A stretch of 64,000 nucleotides of DNA from Sporosarcina sp. Te-1 (GCF_017498505.1 NZ_CP071798.1:1674001-1738000), one strand, 5' to 3'. Counted from the stretch's first letter, positions 19,366 to 29,836 are shown. Notes: a model not told the origin generated them from the letters alone. Translations and numbers: made by a program.

Positions 19366-20529
19366 TTATTTAACGTTGTAGCAGACAATAACAGAGCCAG
19401 TTTTCGCTTCGCCATTAATAAAGAGCGGCGTGCGTTCCTCTTCGGTATGCTTATGGAAACCGATGGATCGCTGTAAAAACTGCTCTTCTACTCTGGTGCG
19501 GTTCACATCATCCAATTGCAGATCAAGACGACCCATGTTCGTTGAAATCTCCCCGGACAATGGAATATCTGATGGGACATAAATTTCAACAGAGCCGCTT
19601 ACCGTACGGGCTTCCACTTTACGGGCTTCCGAATCGGTAGTTGTCACAACGACATGGCCGTTCAGCGACTTCGCTTCCACGTCTTTTACCGAACCACTGA
19701 TATAGACGCGGCCATTCATCGTTTCAGCCGAAAGTTCTTCCCCTTGAATTTCCTTGAGTTGGATTTTGCCGTTTCCGGTTTCCAATTCAGCTTCATGGAA
19801 TTTCAAGTGCGCACCTTCAATTTTCCCGTTTGCTGTTTTACAGTACAATTTTCCGGCGGATAAAGAATGTAATACAGTCTCCCCATTCAATAATCGAATG
19901 GACAGTTTCTCATATTCTTTCTGTGGCACGGTAAGGACAACATTCACTTGAATCAGTTTCAAATCACTGACAAGCCGGAGCTTTCCTTCATCATTCATAA
20001 ACACAAGCTTCTTCAGGAATTCCTCTTTCGCTTCCTCTTCCGTCTTTTGATTGAATGCCTTCACAGTAAAGTCTGCTGCCACTTCACTGCTTTCAGGGTC
20101 TTCATTCGCTTGGATCGTCAATTTCCCATTATCGATGTCAACAATGATTTCATCCAGCTGGTCAACAGGCTTCGTAATGGAATGCGTGAAGGTGATGCTT
20201 GAACCGAAAGGAGAATCAAAATCAAATGTTTTCACACGTTGTACGGCCGTTTGCATGAATTGCATGAATCGTTCCCCTGCATGACTGACATCTTTCCGCA
20301 GATCACTCAGGAAGTCATCCATAGAATCATCCCGCTTCGTGGATTTCGGCTCACTTTCCACGTACTCATCCTCGGTAGCCTTTTGATACGTCGTCTCAGA
20401 TGGATTTTCAGGTTGTTTAGAAGGGCCGCTTGTTGTTTTCTCCATCGCTTCCAACAAAGTGAGTGCCTCTTCAATAGTAATGGTGCCGTTTTCCAACATA
20501 GATAAGATCCGTTTGCGTTCGTTTTGCAT
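19366..20529 (-). CDS. yvlB: DUF4097 beta-helix protein YvlB (LiaX-like)
   Basis: 387 residues. An N-terminal SHOCT-like helical segment (ERKRILSMLENGTITIEEAL, residues 4-23) is followed by an acidic linker. The DUF4097 domain (about 125-350) has repeated LNGETVL, TANGKIE, TGNGKIQ, MNGRVY and LNGHVVV turns typical of a right-handed parallel beta-helix. It resembles B. subtilis YvlB and enterococcal LiaX, linked to envelope-stress responses. No membrane segment and no yvlACD partners here, so the role is inferred only by family. Confidence 0.85.
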   Translation of the reverse strand: MQNERKRILSMLENGTITIEEALTLLEAMEKTTSGPSKQPENPSETTYQKATEDEYVESEPKSTKRDDSMDDFLSDLRKDVSHAGERFMQFMQTAVQRVKTFDFDSPFGSSITFTHSITKPVDQLDEIIVDIDNGKLTIQANEDPESSEVAADFTVKAFNQKTEEEAKEEFLKKLVFMNDEGKLRLVSDLKLIQVNVVLTVPQKEYEKLSIRLLNGETVLHSLSAGKLYCKTANGKIEGAHLKFHEAELETGNGKIQLKEIQGEELSAETMNGRVYISGSVKDVEAKSLNGHVVVTTTDSEARKVEARTVSGSVEIYVPSDIPLSGEISTNMGRLDLQLDDVNRTRVEEQFLQRSIGFHKHTEEERTPLFINGEAKTGSVIVCYNVK

Positions 20530-20634
20530 TGTTCCGCCTCCTCAGTAGTAACGGACGGATAATCAGCCGCAATGAAAAAACGGCTGCCATCCATTTTGTA
20601 ATACTTATATATACGAATCGGGAGGCGGGAAGTT

Positions 20635-23508
20635 TCATTTGCCGACCGATTGTGCCTCGTCAATTTTCTCTTTCATCCGTTGCCGGTCCCGTTCCAAAAT
20701 TGGTTTCAAATAACGGCCTGTATACGATTTCTGAACGTTTGCCACTTCCTCTGGTGTTCCAAAGGCAATGATCTGTCCGCCTTTTTGTCCGCCTTCCGGT
20801 CCTAGGTCAATGATATGATCGACTGTTTTTATGACATCCAAATTATGTTCGATCACAAGAACTGTATTTCCCGTATCGACTAATCGCTGCAATACGAGGA
20901 GCAGTTTCGAAATATCGTGGACATGAAGACCGGTCGTCGGTTCATCCAAAATATAAAATGTCTTGCCGTTGGATCGCTTATGCAATTCGGAGGCTAACTT
21001 CACCCGTTGCGCCTCCCCGCCTGACAATGTGGTCGCGGGTTGTCCCAATTGCACATAGCCAAGTCCAACATCCACAATTGTTTGAAGCTTTCTGCTGATC
21101 TTCGGTATGTTTTCGAAAAAGACAAGCGCATCCTCTACTGTCATAGAGAGGACATCTGCAATATTTTTCCCTTTGTATGTCACTTCGAGCGTTTCCCTGT
21201 TATATCGTTTCCCATGGCAAACTTCACACGGAACATAGACATCAGGAAGGAAGTGCATTTCGATTTTAATGATTCCGTCTCCACGGCAAGCTTCACAACG
21301 GCCGCCTTTCACATTGAAGCTGAACCGGCCTTTTTTATACCCGCGCACTTTCGCCTCATTAGTCATGGCAAATACATCCCGTATGTCGTCAAAGACCCCT
21401 GTGTAGGTGGCTGGATTGGAACGTGGCGTACGTCCAATCGGGGATTGATCGATATCAATCACTTTTTCAAGTTCTTCCACTCCAGAAACGGAATCAAAGT
21501 CTCCCGGTTTCTGTTTGGAGCGATTCAATTTTTGGGCGAGCACTTTATAGAGTACTTCATTGACAAGCGTACTCTTCCCAGAGCCGGAAACACCGGTCAC
21601 CGCGATAAATTGACCGAGCGGGAAGTCGACATTGACATTTTTCAGGTTATTTTCGGAAGCACCTGTAATGCTCACCTCCCGTCCATCGGGCTTTCTCCGT
21701 TCAAGCGGCAGTGGTATGAACCGTTTCCCGCTTAAATATTGCCCCGTCAAGGAGTTCGGATCTTGCATGATTTCCTGCGGCGTGCCAGCTGAAACAATCT
21801 GTCCTCCAGCTGCACCTGCACCGGGCCCGATATCAATTAAATAATCCGCCGCCATCATCGTATCTTCATCGTGTTCGACGACAATGAGGGTATTCCCAAT
21901 ATCCCGCATGCTTTGGAGCGTGCCGATCAGCCGGTCGTTGTCGCGCTGATGCAGACCAATGGACGGCTCATCCAAAATATAGAGCACACCAGTCAAGCGC
22001 GAGCCAATTTGCGTTGCCAGTCTGATACGCTGCGCTTCTCCTCCGGATAGCGTCCCCGCTGCACGGGATAATGTTAAGTAGTCAAGGCCGACGTTAATGA
22101 GAAAGCCGAGCCTTTCCTCGATTTCCCGTAAAATCATATTGGCGATTTGCCGGTCTTTTGCGGATAACTCCAGCTCTTTGAAGAATCGATCGGCCTCTGT
22201 TATCGATAAATCCGTCACCTGGCCCACATGACAGCCGTTTACTTTTACTGCAAGCGATTCTTCTTTCAGACGGTAGCCATGGCATGCAGGGCACGGCCGC
22301 TGTGCCATGTATTTCTCCATTTGCTCTCGAATGTAATCCGACGATGTTTCCCGAAAACGACGTTCTACATTCGCCAGCACACCTTCGAAATAAATATTAT
22401 TCACACGGGTATTGCCGAATTCATTCGTATATTTGAATTTGATGAGATCATCGCGAGAACCATAGAGTAATTTATTCAAATCCTCTTCCGACAGATCACT
22501 CACCGGATCCGACATGGAAATGCCAAAGTGCTTTGCGACCGTCTTCAGCAATTCGGGATAGTATTGTGAACTGGTCGGCTCCCATGGTGCGATGGCATGG
22601 TCTTTCAACGATAGCGAGCGGTCCGGTATCACCAGATCGGGATCCACTTCCAGTTTCGTGCCGAGCCCATCACATTCAGGGCAGGCGCCAAACGGACTAT
22701 TGAAGGAGAACATCCGCGGTTCCAGCTCACCTATTGAAAATCCGCATAATGGACAAGCATGATGTTCACTGAATAACAGCTCCTCCCCATCGATGATATC
22801 GACGAGGACCATCCCTTCCGCCAGCCGTAATGCAGATTCTAGCGAGTCGCTCAGCCGTGGTTCGATGCCTTCCTTCAATACAATCCGGTCGATGACGACT
22901 TCGATGGAATGCTTTTTGTTTTTATTCAATTCAATGTTGTCATCCAGGTCCATCGTCTCTCCATTGACTCGGATCCGCACGTACCCCTGCTTCTTAATAT
23001 CTTCTATTAGTTTCGCATGCGTCCCCTTGCGTCCGGAAACAACAGGCGCCAACACTTGCAGACGGGTTCTGTCAGGGAACTCCATTATCCGATCAACCAT
23101 TTGCTCAATCGTTTGAGAAGTGATTTCAATCCCGTGCACAGGGCAGATCGGTTTCCCGATTCGGGCATAGAGCAATCGCAAATAATCATAGATTTCCGTT
23201 ACCGTACCAACAGTGGAGCGCGGATTCCGGCTCGTCGTTTTCTGGTCTATCGAGATAGCGGGAGACAGCCCTTCGATGACATCAACATCCGGCTTGTCCA
23301 TCTGGCCTAAAAATTGACGTGCATAGGCTGACAAGGACTCTACATATCTGCGCTGCCCTTCCGCATAAATCGTATCGAAAGCAAGCGATGACTTTCCGGA
23401 CCCCGACAGACCCGTCATGACAACCAGCTGGTCACGCGGGATCGTAACGTCTATATTTTTCAAATTATGGGCACGGGCCCCTTGAATGATAATCTCGTTA
23501 TTCCTCAT
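20635..23508 (-). CDS. uvrA: Excinuclease ABC subunit A
   Basis: ABC-type ATPase that finds bulky DNA lesions and loads UvrB. Two ABC modules: Walker [13 protein letters not shown] near residue 35 and [12 protein letters not shown] near 645. There are two ABC signatures ([12 protein letters not shown] and [12 protein letters not shown]) and zinc-binding CPLC and [14 protein letters not shown] clusters. 957 residues, full length. It starts 6 bases after uvrB, so the pair is one transcript controlled from the SOS box upstream of uvrB. Confidence 0.98.
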   Translation of the reverse strand: MRNNEIIIQGARAHNLKNIDVTIPRDQLVVMTGLSGSGKSSLAFDTIYAEGQRRYVESLSAYARQFLGQMDKPDVDVIEGLSPAISIDQKTTSRNPRSTVGTVTEIYDYLRLLYARIGKPICPVHGIEITSQTIEQMVDRIMEFPDRTRLQVLAPVVSGRKGTHAKLIEDIKKQGYVRIRVNGETMDLDDNIELNKNKKHSIEVVIDRIVLKEGIEPRLSDSLESALRLAEGMVLVDIIDGEELLFSEHHACPLCGFSIGELEPRMFSFNSPFGACPECDGLGTKLEVDPDLVIPDRSLSLKDHAIAPWEPTSSQYYPELLKTVAKHFGISMSDPVSDLSEEDLNKLLYGSRDDLIKFKYTNEFGNTRVNNIYFEGVLANVERRFRETSSDYIREQMEKYMAQRPCPACHGYRLKEESLAVKVNGCHVGQVTDLSITEADRFFKELELSAKDRQIANMILREIEERLGFLINVGLDYLTLSRAAGTLSGGEAQRIRLATQIGSRLTGVLYILDEPSIGLHQRDNDRLIGTLQSMRDIGNTLIVVEHDEDTMMAADYLIDIGPGAGAAGGQIVSAGTPQEIMQDPNSLTGQYLSGKRFIPLPLERRKPDGREVSITGASENNLKNVNVDFPLGQFIAVTGVSGSGKSTLVNEVLYKVLAQKLNRSKQKPGDFDSVSGVEELEKVIDIDQSPIGRTPRSNPATYTGVFDDIRDVFAMTNEAKVRGYKKGRFSFNVKGGRCEACRGDGIIKIEMHFLPDVYVPCEVCHGKRYNRETLEVTYKGKNIADVLSMTVEDALVFFENIPKISRKLQTIVDVGLGYVQLGQPATTLSGGEAQRVKLASELHKRSNGKTFYILDEPTTGLHVHDISKLLLVLQRLVDTGNTVLVIEHNLDVIKTVDHIIDLGPEGGQKGGQIIAFGTPEEVANVQKSYTGRYLKPILERDRQRMKEKIDEAQSVGK

Positions 23509-23514
23509 TTACAT

Positions 23515-25497
23515 TCACCTTTCAGCCTTCAATTCTAGAATCGTATCACGCAATTCTGCGGCCCTTTCGAAATCCAAGGCTTTCGCCGCTTCTTTCATCT
23601 CCTTTTCCAATGTGACGAGGAGTTTCTCTTTTTCCGCCTTTGTCAGCGACTTTCCTTTTGTCGCTTTTTCCACATAGGACACTGTGTCTTCCGCCACTTG
23701 AGTCGCCCGGATGACATCCCGCACTTCCTTTTTGATGGTCGTCGGTGTGATGCCGTGTTTCTCGTTGTATGCCATTTGCACTTCCCGTCTCCGCTTCGTT
23801 TCCTCGATCGCCTTGTTCATGGAATCGGTATAGCGGTCTGCATACATGATGACATGCCCTTCCGAGTTTCTCGCCGCACGTCCAATTGTTTGAATGAGTG
23901 ATCTTTCGGAACGGAGGAAGCCTTCTTTATCCGCATCCAAAATGGCGACCAAAGATACCTCAGGGATATCAAGCCCTTCCCGGAGCAGGTTGATGCCGAC
24001 TAACACATCATAGGTTCCGAGACGCAGTTCACGGATAATTTCAATCCGCTCCAATGTTTTTATCTCGGAGTGAAGGTACTGTACTTTAACACCGATCTCT
24101 TTTAAATAATCGGTCAAGTCCTCGGACATTTTCTTGGTGAGCGTAGTGATCAATACCCTTTCATTTCTCTTCGTACGCTCATTGATTTCGTCAATCAGGT
24201 CATCAATCTGTCCTTCGATCGGCCGTACTTCAATCACCGGGTCAAGCAGTCCGGTCGGACGGATGATCTGTTCGACCATTTCCGGCGAGTGTTCGATTTC
24301 ATATGGCCCCGGCGTCGCCGAGACATAAATTGACTGATTGGCATAGCGTTCAAATTCCTCGAACATTAACGGACGGTTGTCCAGTGCGGACGGCAAACGG
24401 AAGCCATGGTCGACGAGCACCTGCTTCCGCGCCTGGTCACCGTTATACATCGCCCGAATCTGTGGCAAGGTGACATGGCTCTCATCAATGACCAGGAGAA
24501 AGTCATCCGGAAAATAGTCAAGGAGTGTATAAGGCGTCGCTCCGGCTGGACGCAATGTCAAATGCCTGGAATAGTTTTCAATACCGGAACAGAATCCCAT
24601 TTCCCTCATCATTTCCAGATCGTAGCGGGTTCTTTGTTCAAGCCGTTGCGCTTCCAGCAATTTATCCTGCTCACGCAGCACTTTCAACCGTTCCTCCAGT
24701 TCGATTTCAATGTTGGCAATCGCTTTCGTCAGTTTATCCTCTCCGGTAACAAAGTGAGATGCCGGAAAGATCGCAACATGTTCCCGTTCTCCTAATATTT
24801 CACCGGTCAAAGAATCAACTTCACGGATTCGGTCAATTTCATCCCCGAAAAATTCAATTCGGATGCAATGCTCGTCTTCGGAAGCCGGGAAGATTTCAAC
24901 GACATCCCCTCTCACCCTGAAGGTCCCTCGAGTGAAGTTGATATCATTGCGGGAATACTGGATATCTACGAACCTTCTAAGCAATTCATTCCTGCCGATT
25001 TCCATGCCCGGACGAAGTGAAACGACGTGTTTGCCGTATTCCTCCGGGGAACCGAGACCATAAATGCAGGAAACCGAGGCGACGATGAGGACATCATTGC
25101 GCTCGAATAATGAAGAGGTTGCGGAGTGGCGCAGCTTATCGATTTCATCGTTGATGGTAGCATCTTTCTCTATATACGTATCGGTATGCGGCACATACGC
25201 TTCCGGTTGGTAGTAGTCATAAAAACTGACGAAATACTCAACAGCATTATTCGGAAAGAACTCTTTAAACTCACTATATAATTGCCCTGCCAGCGTTTTG
25301 TTATGGGCGATGACGAGGGTCGGTTTGTTCACTTGGGTGACTACGTTCGACACAGTGAATGTCTTTCCCGTTCCCGTCGCCCCCAGCAAGGTCTGGTGCT
25401 TTTTTCCTTCTTCTATCCCTTGTACGAGCTTGGCGATCGCGGAAGGCTGATCACCCTGTGGCGTGTATGGGGCTTGTAAATTGAAAGTTTGGACCAT
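23515..25497 (-). CDS. uvrB: Excinuclease ABC subunit B
   Basis: Damage-verifying helicase of nucleotide excision repair. Walker [13 protein letters not shown], the beta-hairpin region [24 protein letters not shown]-terminal helicase motifs ([13 protein letters not shown]) and a terminal UVR motif ([20 protein letters not shown]). Start ATG 25497 ([15 protein letters not shown]) follows GGGAGGG and gives 660 residues. The longer open frame upstream runs through the promoter and the LexA box. Confidence 0.98.
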   Translation of the reverse strand: MVQTFNLQAPYTPQGDQPSAIAKLVQGIEEGKKHQTLLGATGTGKTFTVSNVVTQVNKPTLVIAHNKTLAGQLYSEFKEFFPNNAVEYFVSFYDYYQPEAYVPHTDTYIEKDATINDEIDKLRHSATSSLFERNDVLIVASVSCIYGLGSPEEYGKHVVSLRPGMEIGRNELLRRFVDIQYSRNDINFTRGTFRVRGDVVEIFPASEDEHCIRIEFFGDEIDRIREVDSLTGEILGEREHVAIFPASHFVTGEDKLTKAIANIEIELEERLKVLREQDKLLEAQRLEQRTRYDLEMMREMGFCSGIENYSRHLTLRPAGATPYTLLDYFPDDFLLVIDESHVTLPQIRAMYNGDQARKQVLVDHGFRLPSALDNRPLMFEEFERYANQSIYVSATPGPYEIEHSPEMVEQIIRPTGLLDPVIEVRPIEGQIDDLIDEINERTKRNERVLITTLTKKMSEDLTDYLKEIGVKVQYLHSEIKTLERIEIIRELRLGTYDVLVGINLLREGLDIPEVSLVAILDADKEGFLRSERSLIQTIGRAARNSEGHVIMYADRYTDSMNKAIEETKRRREVQMAYNEKHGITPTTIKKEVRDVIRATQVAEDTVSYVEKATKGKSLTKAEKEKLLVTLEKEMKEAAKALDFERAAELRDTILELKAER

Positions 25498-25563
25498 ACG
25501 AGTCCCTCCCTGAATGAATTGTCTATATTCTAACATAGTCATCGCCAATTCTAAAGAAATAAG

Positions 25564-25577
25564 CGAACGTACGTTTT
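25564..25577. promoter_or_regulatory. LexA (SOS) box upstream of uvrBA
   Basis: CGAACGTACGTTTT, matching the Bacillus box CGAAC-N4-GTTYG at all but the last base. It lies 67-80 bases before the uvrB start, where LexA/DinR binds in B. subtilis. Confidence 0.75.
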
Positions 25578-25650
25578 TTAATGTCGTGATTGGACGAAAC
25601 GCCATCTACCCGCCCTCTCGTGGATCTATACCCACTTTGCAAAAAGACAA

Positions 25651-25687
25651 ATAAAAACGCTGTACAGGCGAATACCTTGTACAGCGT
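25651..25687 (-). terminator. Terminator of the IDEAL-domain gene
   Basis: Perfect 10-bp stem ACGCTGTACA / TGTACAGCGT, then TTTTATTTG on the minus strand, 8 bases after the stop. Confidence 0.85.
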
Positions 25688-25694
25688 CACTTTG

Positions 25695-25931
25695 TCAATT
25701 TCCCATTTCCATTTTCAACAATTCGTCCGTATGTCTTTCAAAAGCACAGACATCCCGGTTATCAAGTGCGGTATCGATCAATTCCAACAACCTTTTTTTC
25801 GTTTGTTCCCGGTGGATATGGTTGAGGAACAGATCCATATAAATTTCGTTCAGTAGCTTTTCGGCATGCAATGTCGAACTGTTTTTACCCACGGCTTTTA
25901 GGAACTCCGTATACGAATAGTTATTTTCCAT
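25695..25931 (-). CDS. IDEAL-domain small protein
   Basis: 78 residues. The C-terminal half (about 40-72) reads REQTKKRLLELIDTALDNRD followed by FERHTDEL, the pattern of the Firmicute IDEAL domain, which is also found at the end of ComK regulators and small stress proteins. The start is probably ATG 25931 (MENNYSYTEF), with AGGGGTG 6 bases upstream; a GTG three codons earlier is possible. It has its own promoter and terminator. It occupies the place of ecsC beside ecsB in the B. subtilis order. Role unknown. Confidence 0.8.
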   Translation of the reverse strand: MENNYSYTEFLKAVGKNSSTLHAEKLLNEIYMDLFLNHIHREQTKKRLLELIDTALDNRDVCAFERHTDELLKMEMGN

Positions 25932-25959
25932 CTCCCTCACCCCTGATGCCCTTTTCGTT

Positions 25960-25989
25960 ATTATACCTAAATAAACAGAATAGTTGCAA
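25960..25989 (-). promoter_or_regulatory. Promoter of the IDEAL-domain gene
   Basis: Minus strand TTGCAA (25989-25984), 18 bases, TATAAT (25965-25960), 28 bases before the start codon. Confidence 0.7.
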
Positions 25990-26052
25990 GGGTTTTGGGA
26001 ATATTCTATTTTTTAAACCGATTTAACTATCTCCTGTACCGATGTACCCTTT

Positions 26053-27255
26053 TCAAGTCCCTTTGGACGCAGAACGGATAGTAGCTTCTGAAATGAGCAT
26101 GATGACCAGCCCGATCAAGATGGGCTGCACGGACAAGCCAAACATAAAGAATGCCGCCACCATAACAATCAATGACTGTAGCCACTGTGCATTCCTTACC
26201 GTGCTTCGCAATGCTTGCGGCCGCTCTTTGTCACTATCCGGAAACAGCATATCCATCCGGAAATCGTCTCCCATCTTCAAGGCATTATATAGCTGGAGCG
26301 CTGTCGCAAAAGCCAATGCCCCGGTAAAGATGTATGCGCCGATAAGAAAAGGGATAAAAAGAACGCCTACTACAGCCAGAAGAGTGAGTCTCACCCATAG
26401 CCAAAAGATATCGTCTGTCCGCACCAGGGTCCGTTTGACCAAAAATGCCTGTGGCTTCGTCTTTCCAAAGACTGGGTTCGACAAGACGAAACCGAGCCAG
26501 CTCCTTCTGCTGACCGAACCTTTCAAATGCGGAACGTCTGTAAAGTAGTTGGCGAATCGGTAAAACCGCATCATCCGATTTTGTTCCATCTTAATGAAAT
26601 GTTCGTAAGGAAATGGTTTTTCCTTCCGTTCCTTTCTCCAATACACATCATACAGCGCTGTAATCAAACCGGCTGCTATTACTACATAGGGATTGCCTGC
26701 CAATCCGGAATAGAGCGTCACAAACGCAAGTACATACCGGATGATCCGATCAATCCAAATGGCATTGCCGCTTCTCGCATGATGGAATGAATACTCCGTC
26801 TCCGCAAAAAGCCATTTTAACAGTACAATAAAGACTGCGACCGCAGCATAGCTGGCAGTCCCTCCCGTATTCGTCGCAGACAAGAGTGGCAAGGCAACGA
26901 TGAATAACAAGAGGGGGATGGGCAATTGGGAGAAAAATGTCCATCGTATCGATCGTTTCATATACTGATCAAGCTTACTTTCCAGCGGTAAGAAAAAGAC
27001 TGCGTCCGCCGGCTTCAACAACGTGACTGGAGTCGAGATGGCGAGCGGCAGAGCAATCAACAAGGCGGCAAGGAGTGCTGCCGGAAAGTTGTCGGGCACT
27101 TCTTTCAACCAGTTGCTATAAGCATAACCGCCAGCTCCGATCGTAAAGACGAGGACGATCGCCAAATGCCCCGTAAAAACAAATTTCATATACCGTTGGA
27201 CCTCGTTCATGTAATGGATGAACCGGTCGCTCCAAATATTACGCAAGTCCTTCAT
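26053..27255 (-). CDS. ecsB: ABC transporter permease EcsB
   Basis: 400 residues with about ten hydrophobic segments, matching the EcsB permease family (SPVTLLKPADAVFFLPLE-like TPVTLLKPADAVFFLPLE near 75; ALYDVYWRKERKEKPFPYE near 210). Partner of EcsA. Ecs mutants of B. subtilis are defective in secretion, RasP proteolysis and competence. Its start lies 17 bases inside the ecsA end. No ecsC follows; an IDEAL-domain gene lies downstream instead. Confidence 0.93.
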   Translation of the reverse strand: MKDLRNIWSDRFIHYMNEVQRYMKFVFTGHLAIVLVFTIGAGGYAYSNWLKEVPDNFPAALLAALLIALPLAISTPVTLLKPADAVFFLPLESKLDQYMKRSIRWTFFSQLPIPLLLFIVALPLLSATNTGGTASYAAVAVFIVLLKWLFAETEYSFHHARSGNAIWIDRIIRYVLAFVTLYSGLAGNPYVVIAAGLITALYDVYWRKERKEKPFPYEHFIKMEQNRMMRFYRFANYFTDVPHLKGSVSRRSWLGFVLSNPVFGKTKPQAFLVKRTLVRTDDIFWLWVRLTLLAVVGVLFIPFLIGAYIFTGALAFATALQLYNALKMGDDFRMDMLFPDSDKERPQALRSTVRNAQWLQSLIVMVAAFFMFGLSVQPILIGLVIMLISEATIRSASKGT

Positions 27256-27988
27256 GGTTCCGTTCCTTTGTCATCGCGATATACAGCTCATCCAATGAGG
27301 CGCCTGGCCGATTAAAGGCTCTCCGGAGGTCATCCATTGTTCCATGCGCACGAACTCGTCCTTCATGCAGCAAAATGATTCGATCGCAATATTTTTCGGC
27401 CGTCGACAAAACATGGGTGGACATGAGGACTGAAGCCCCATTGTCCTTTCGCTCCGTTATCTGGTCCAACAGCGATTGAATGCCGATCGGATCCAAGCCG
27501 ACAAAAGGTTCATCGATGATATACAAAGATGGCTCCACTAGAAAGGCACACATAATCATCACTTTTTGGCGCATCCCTTTAGAAAAATGGGCAGGGAACC
27601 ATTTCAATCTCTTTTCCATCATAAACTCTTTCAGCAATCGCTCTGATCTTGCCTCAAACACTTCCCGCTCGACGCCGTACGCCATGGCCGTCAGCTCCAG
27701 ATGTTCCTTTAGCGTGAGTTCTTCATACAAAATCGGCGTCTCCGGTATATACGTAAAGGACTTCCGGTATTGCTCCGGACTTTCCTTGAAGCTCATCCCA
27801 TTGACCCGGATATCGCCGCTATGCGGGTTCATCAACCCAATAATATGTTTGATTGTCGTACTTTTTCCTGCTCCGTTCAATCCGATCAGTCCCACCAACT
27901 CACCGCTTTGGATCTCAAACGATAAATCATGCAGCACTGGACTGCGGGTATAACCGCCTGTTACATGTTCTACTTCGAGAATTGCCAT
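27239..27988 (-). CDS. ecsA: ABC transporter ATP-binding protein EcsA
   Basis: 249 residues. Walker A GLNGAGKSTT near 39-48, signature FSKGMRQKVMI (EcsA-specific variant of LSGGQ), Walker B LYIIDEPFVGLDP and H-loop STHVLS. ATG 27988 (MAILEVEHVTGGY) has GGAGGATGG upstream; an ATG two codons earlier sits on the SD. It is divergent from hit, the same arrangement as in B. subtilis. Confidence 0.95.
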   Translation of the reverse strand: MAILEVEHVTGGYTRSPVLHDLSFEIQSGELVGLIGLNGAGKSTTIKHIIGLMNPHSGDIRVNGMSFKESPEQYRKSFTYIPETPILYEELTLKEHLELTAMAYGVEREVFEARSERLLKEFMMEKRLKWFPAHFSKGMRQKVMIMCAFLVEPSLYIIDEPFVGLDPIGIQSLLDQITERKDNGASVLMSTHVLSTAEKYCDRIILLHEGRVRAHGTMDDLRRAFNRPGASLDELYIAMTKERNHEGLA

Positions 27989-28168
27989 GACCATCCTCCA
28001 TTCTTCACCTCATTTTAACAAAAATCTGACTGGAATGCCTCGCCCATCTCACCCTTCTTATGAAAAAGTATGCTAAACTATAAAAATTAATGCTGCGCCT
28101 TGTGAAAGAACGCGGCAGGGGCTTCTCTTGGTACTGGAGAAGATCATACGATGAAAGGATGTATATCA

Positions 28169-28594
28169 ATGACAAGTTGTTTATTTTGTAAAATCATTGA
28201 AGGCTCCATTCCTGGAGAGATCGTTTATGAAGATGAACATGTCATCGCCTTCATGGATATCGGACCTGTTAGTGTGGGGCATTTGCTGCTCATCCCTAAA
28301 ACACACCGGGAAAACATCTATGACATGACCGAAGAAGAAGCAGCGCGCCTATTTTCCGTTGCTCCGAAAATAGCGAACGCTTTGAAGGAAGAATTTACGC
28401 CTGCCGGTTTAAATCTTCTTCAAAACAATGGAGCCGCTGCGGGACAAGCTGTGTACCATTTCCATATGCATTTCATTCCCCGGTATGATCAGAACGATGG
28501 TTTTCAATTTACTTGGGATCCGAAAGTCGAGGAACTTACTCAAGAGCGCATCCAACAAATTGCAGCAGGCATTCGAACCAAATTGCAAAACTGA
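28169..28594 (+). CDS. hit: HIT family nucleotide-binding hydrolase
   Basis: 141 residues. N-terminal zinc-type CLFCKI, then IPKTHRENI, and the histidine triad HFHMHFIPRY near residue 99. HIT proteins hydrolyse nucleoside phosphoramidates or dinucleoside polyphosphates; the physiological substrate of bacterial Hit is unclear. Start ATG 28169 (MTSCLFCKII) follows GAAAGGAT; a start 6 codons earlier would include that SD. The trpP promoter begins 3 bases after its stop. Confidence 0.95.
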   Translation: MTSCLFCKIIEGSIPGEIVYEDEHVIAFMDIGPVSVGHLLLIPKTHRENIYDMTEEEAARLFSVAPKIANALKEEFTPAGLNLLQNNGAAAGQAVYHFHMHFIPRYDQNDGFQFTWDPKVEELTQERIQQIAAGIRTKLQN

Positions 28595-28596
28595 CC

Positions 28597-28625
28597 TTGA
28601 AGTTTTGTCTGAAAAATTGTATAAT
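28597..28625 (+). promoter_or_regulatory. Promoter of trpP
   Basis: TTGAAG, 17 bases, TATAAT. Strong sigma-A type, about 70 bases before the trpP start, placing the GAG-rich leader in the transcript. Confidence 0.8.
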
Positions 28626-28675
28626 ACACATACGTTTTCGCTGCCGATCATGAGGATACGGCAGGAGAACTAAAT

Positions 28676-28698
28676 GAGTACAGTTGAGGAGAGTTGAG
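28676..28698 (+). promoter_or_regulatory. TRAP-like RNA binding site over the trpP ribosome site
   Basis: Five NAG triplets with exactly two-base spacing: GAG-TA-CAG-TT-GAG-GA-GAG-TT-GAG, ending two bases before the ATG and covering the SD (GAGGAGAG). Further GAG triplets lie at 28652 and 28665. In B. subtilis tryptophan-bound TRAP binds such repeats and blocks trpP (yhaG) translation. The cited family behaviour is known; binding here is inferred. No mtrB gene is in this window. Confidence 0.6.
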
Positions 28699-28700
28699 AA

Positions 28701-29225
28701 ATGAATACGAAAAATCTAATGCTAATGGCTATTTTGGTGGCTGTCGGTGCGGCGTTGTATCTTGTCATTCCTGGCTATGGAGAAGGCATGAAGCCTGACT
28801 TCATGTTGACGATGATGTTTATCGGGATTTTCCTGTTCCCAGATGTGCGCAGTGTCTTTCTGCTTGGTGCCACGACTGGCGTCCTATCAGGAATTTTCAC
28901 TAGCTTCCCTGGTGGATTTCTGCCGAATATCATTGACAAGTTCATTACAGCGTTCATCATTTTTGCCATCATTGTATTGCTGAAAAAGCTTTCGCGGAAA
29001 CTAGTCGTATCAACAGCGATCGCTTGTATAGGGACCATCTTATCCGGTACTATCTTCCTTTCAGCAGCCATTTATGTGATCGGCGCCAATGTACCGTTCG
29101 GCTTGTTGTTTGTCACTGTTGTTCTACCTGCAGTGGCGATGAATGGAGCTGTCTTTTTCATTATCTATCCGATCATTACAAATCTATTAAAACGAACATC
29201 ATTTAAGACTGCTTTATCTAATTGA
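28701..29225 (+). CDS. trpP: Tryptophan transporter TrpP
   Basis: 174 residues, about five transmembrane helices. It matches the TrpP family through GEGMKPDFMLTMMFIGI and TSFPGGFLPNIIDKFITA. Imports tryptophan in B. subtilis. It lies between hit and yhaH exactly as there. Expression is probably controlled by TRAP through the GAG-rich leader. A terminator follows directly. Confidence 0.93.
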   Translation: MNTKNLMLMAILVAVGAALYLVIPGYGEGMKPDFMLTMMFIGIFLFPDVRSVFLLGATTGVLSGIFTSFPGGFLPNIIDKFITAFIIFAIIVLLKKLSRKLVVSTAIACIGTILSGTIFLSAAIYVIGANVPFGLLFVTVVLPAVAMNGAVFFIIYPIITNLLKRTSFKTALSN

Positions 29226-29231
29226 TTGATC

Positions 29232-29260
29232 ACCTTCTGCCTTTGGCGGAAGGTTTTTTT
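29232..29260 (+). terminator. Terminator of trpP
   Basis: ACCTTCTGCC / GGCGGAAGGT stem, short TTT loop, T7. Confidence 0.9.
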
Positions 29261-29372
29261 ATCCGGAATTCCAGAGCGGAGTCATCACGTTCTTCCTTGC
29301 CGCCGGGTTGCCGGTCATGTTTTAATAAAACTATAAAAGGAATACTATTTTATAGGGAAGGAGTGGTACCAG

Positions 29373-29735
29373 ATGAAAGCTTCCACATTTGTTCTCGGGA
29401 TCATTGCGGGATCGGCAGCCGCTGCTGTTACAGTTCTTTATTCGACTCCACAGTCCGGGAAAGAATTGCGCAGCTCGGTGAAAAGCGCCTCCAGCGATTT
29501 GAAATACAAATTGCAAGACGTTAAAGTGAAACTGGCCGATATGAAACATTCTGTCAAGCATCTGGCGAATGAAGCAAAGGAGTATATTCCCCAGACAGTC
29601 GATGGCGTAAAGGAATCGATTGAAAAATGGCAGATGTCTACCGCTTCCAATCAAGTGCGCTTGGAAAAGGAAATTCTGGCTATCCAAAATTCGCTCGAAG
29701 AACTGGAGAAATCGATCGCCGCGCAGAATAGGTAA
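29373..29735 (+). CDS. yhaH: YtxH-domain protein YhaH
   Basis: 120 residues. An N-terminal membrane segment (about 5-23, TFVLGIIAGSAAAAVTVLY) and the YtxH motif STPQSGKELR are followed by a long amphipathic helical tail (about 35-118), likely coiled coil. In B. subtilis the family includes general-stress proteins; no enzymatic motif is seen. It lies between trpP and scoC and has its own terminator. Confidence 0.88.
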   Translation: MKASTFVLGIIAGSAAAAVTVLYSTPQSGKELRSSVKSASSDLKYKLQDVKVKLADMKHSVKHLANEAKEYIPQTVDGVKESIEKWQMSTASNQVRLEKEILAIQNSLEELEKSIAAQNR

Positions 29736-29743
29736 GTCTAACG

Positions 29744-29776
29744 GGTTATCCTCGCATCTCGGGATAACCTTTTTTT
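29744..29776 (+). terminator. Terminator of yhaH
   Basis: GGTTATCC / GGATAACC stem with a 10-base loop, then T7. Confidence 0.88.
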
Positions 29777-29827
29777 CATACAAAATTAATATTTTTGCAA
29801 TTCCAACTTTTTTCTTTGTTACTTTCC

Positions 29828-29836
29828 TGCTATAAT
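29828..29836 (+). promoter_or_regulatory. Extended -10 promoter of scoC
   Basis: TGC-TATAAT, 41 bases before the TTG start. The -35 region is only T-rich (TTTTTT), so the extended -10 carries the call. Confidence 0.6.

Noticed and set aside
20635..25497. Numerous antisense open frames over uvrA and uvrB
   Set aside because: They lie opposite strongly conserved genes, have no SD, and show the composition expected of shadow frames.
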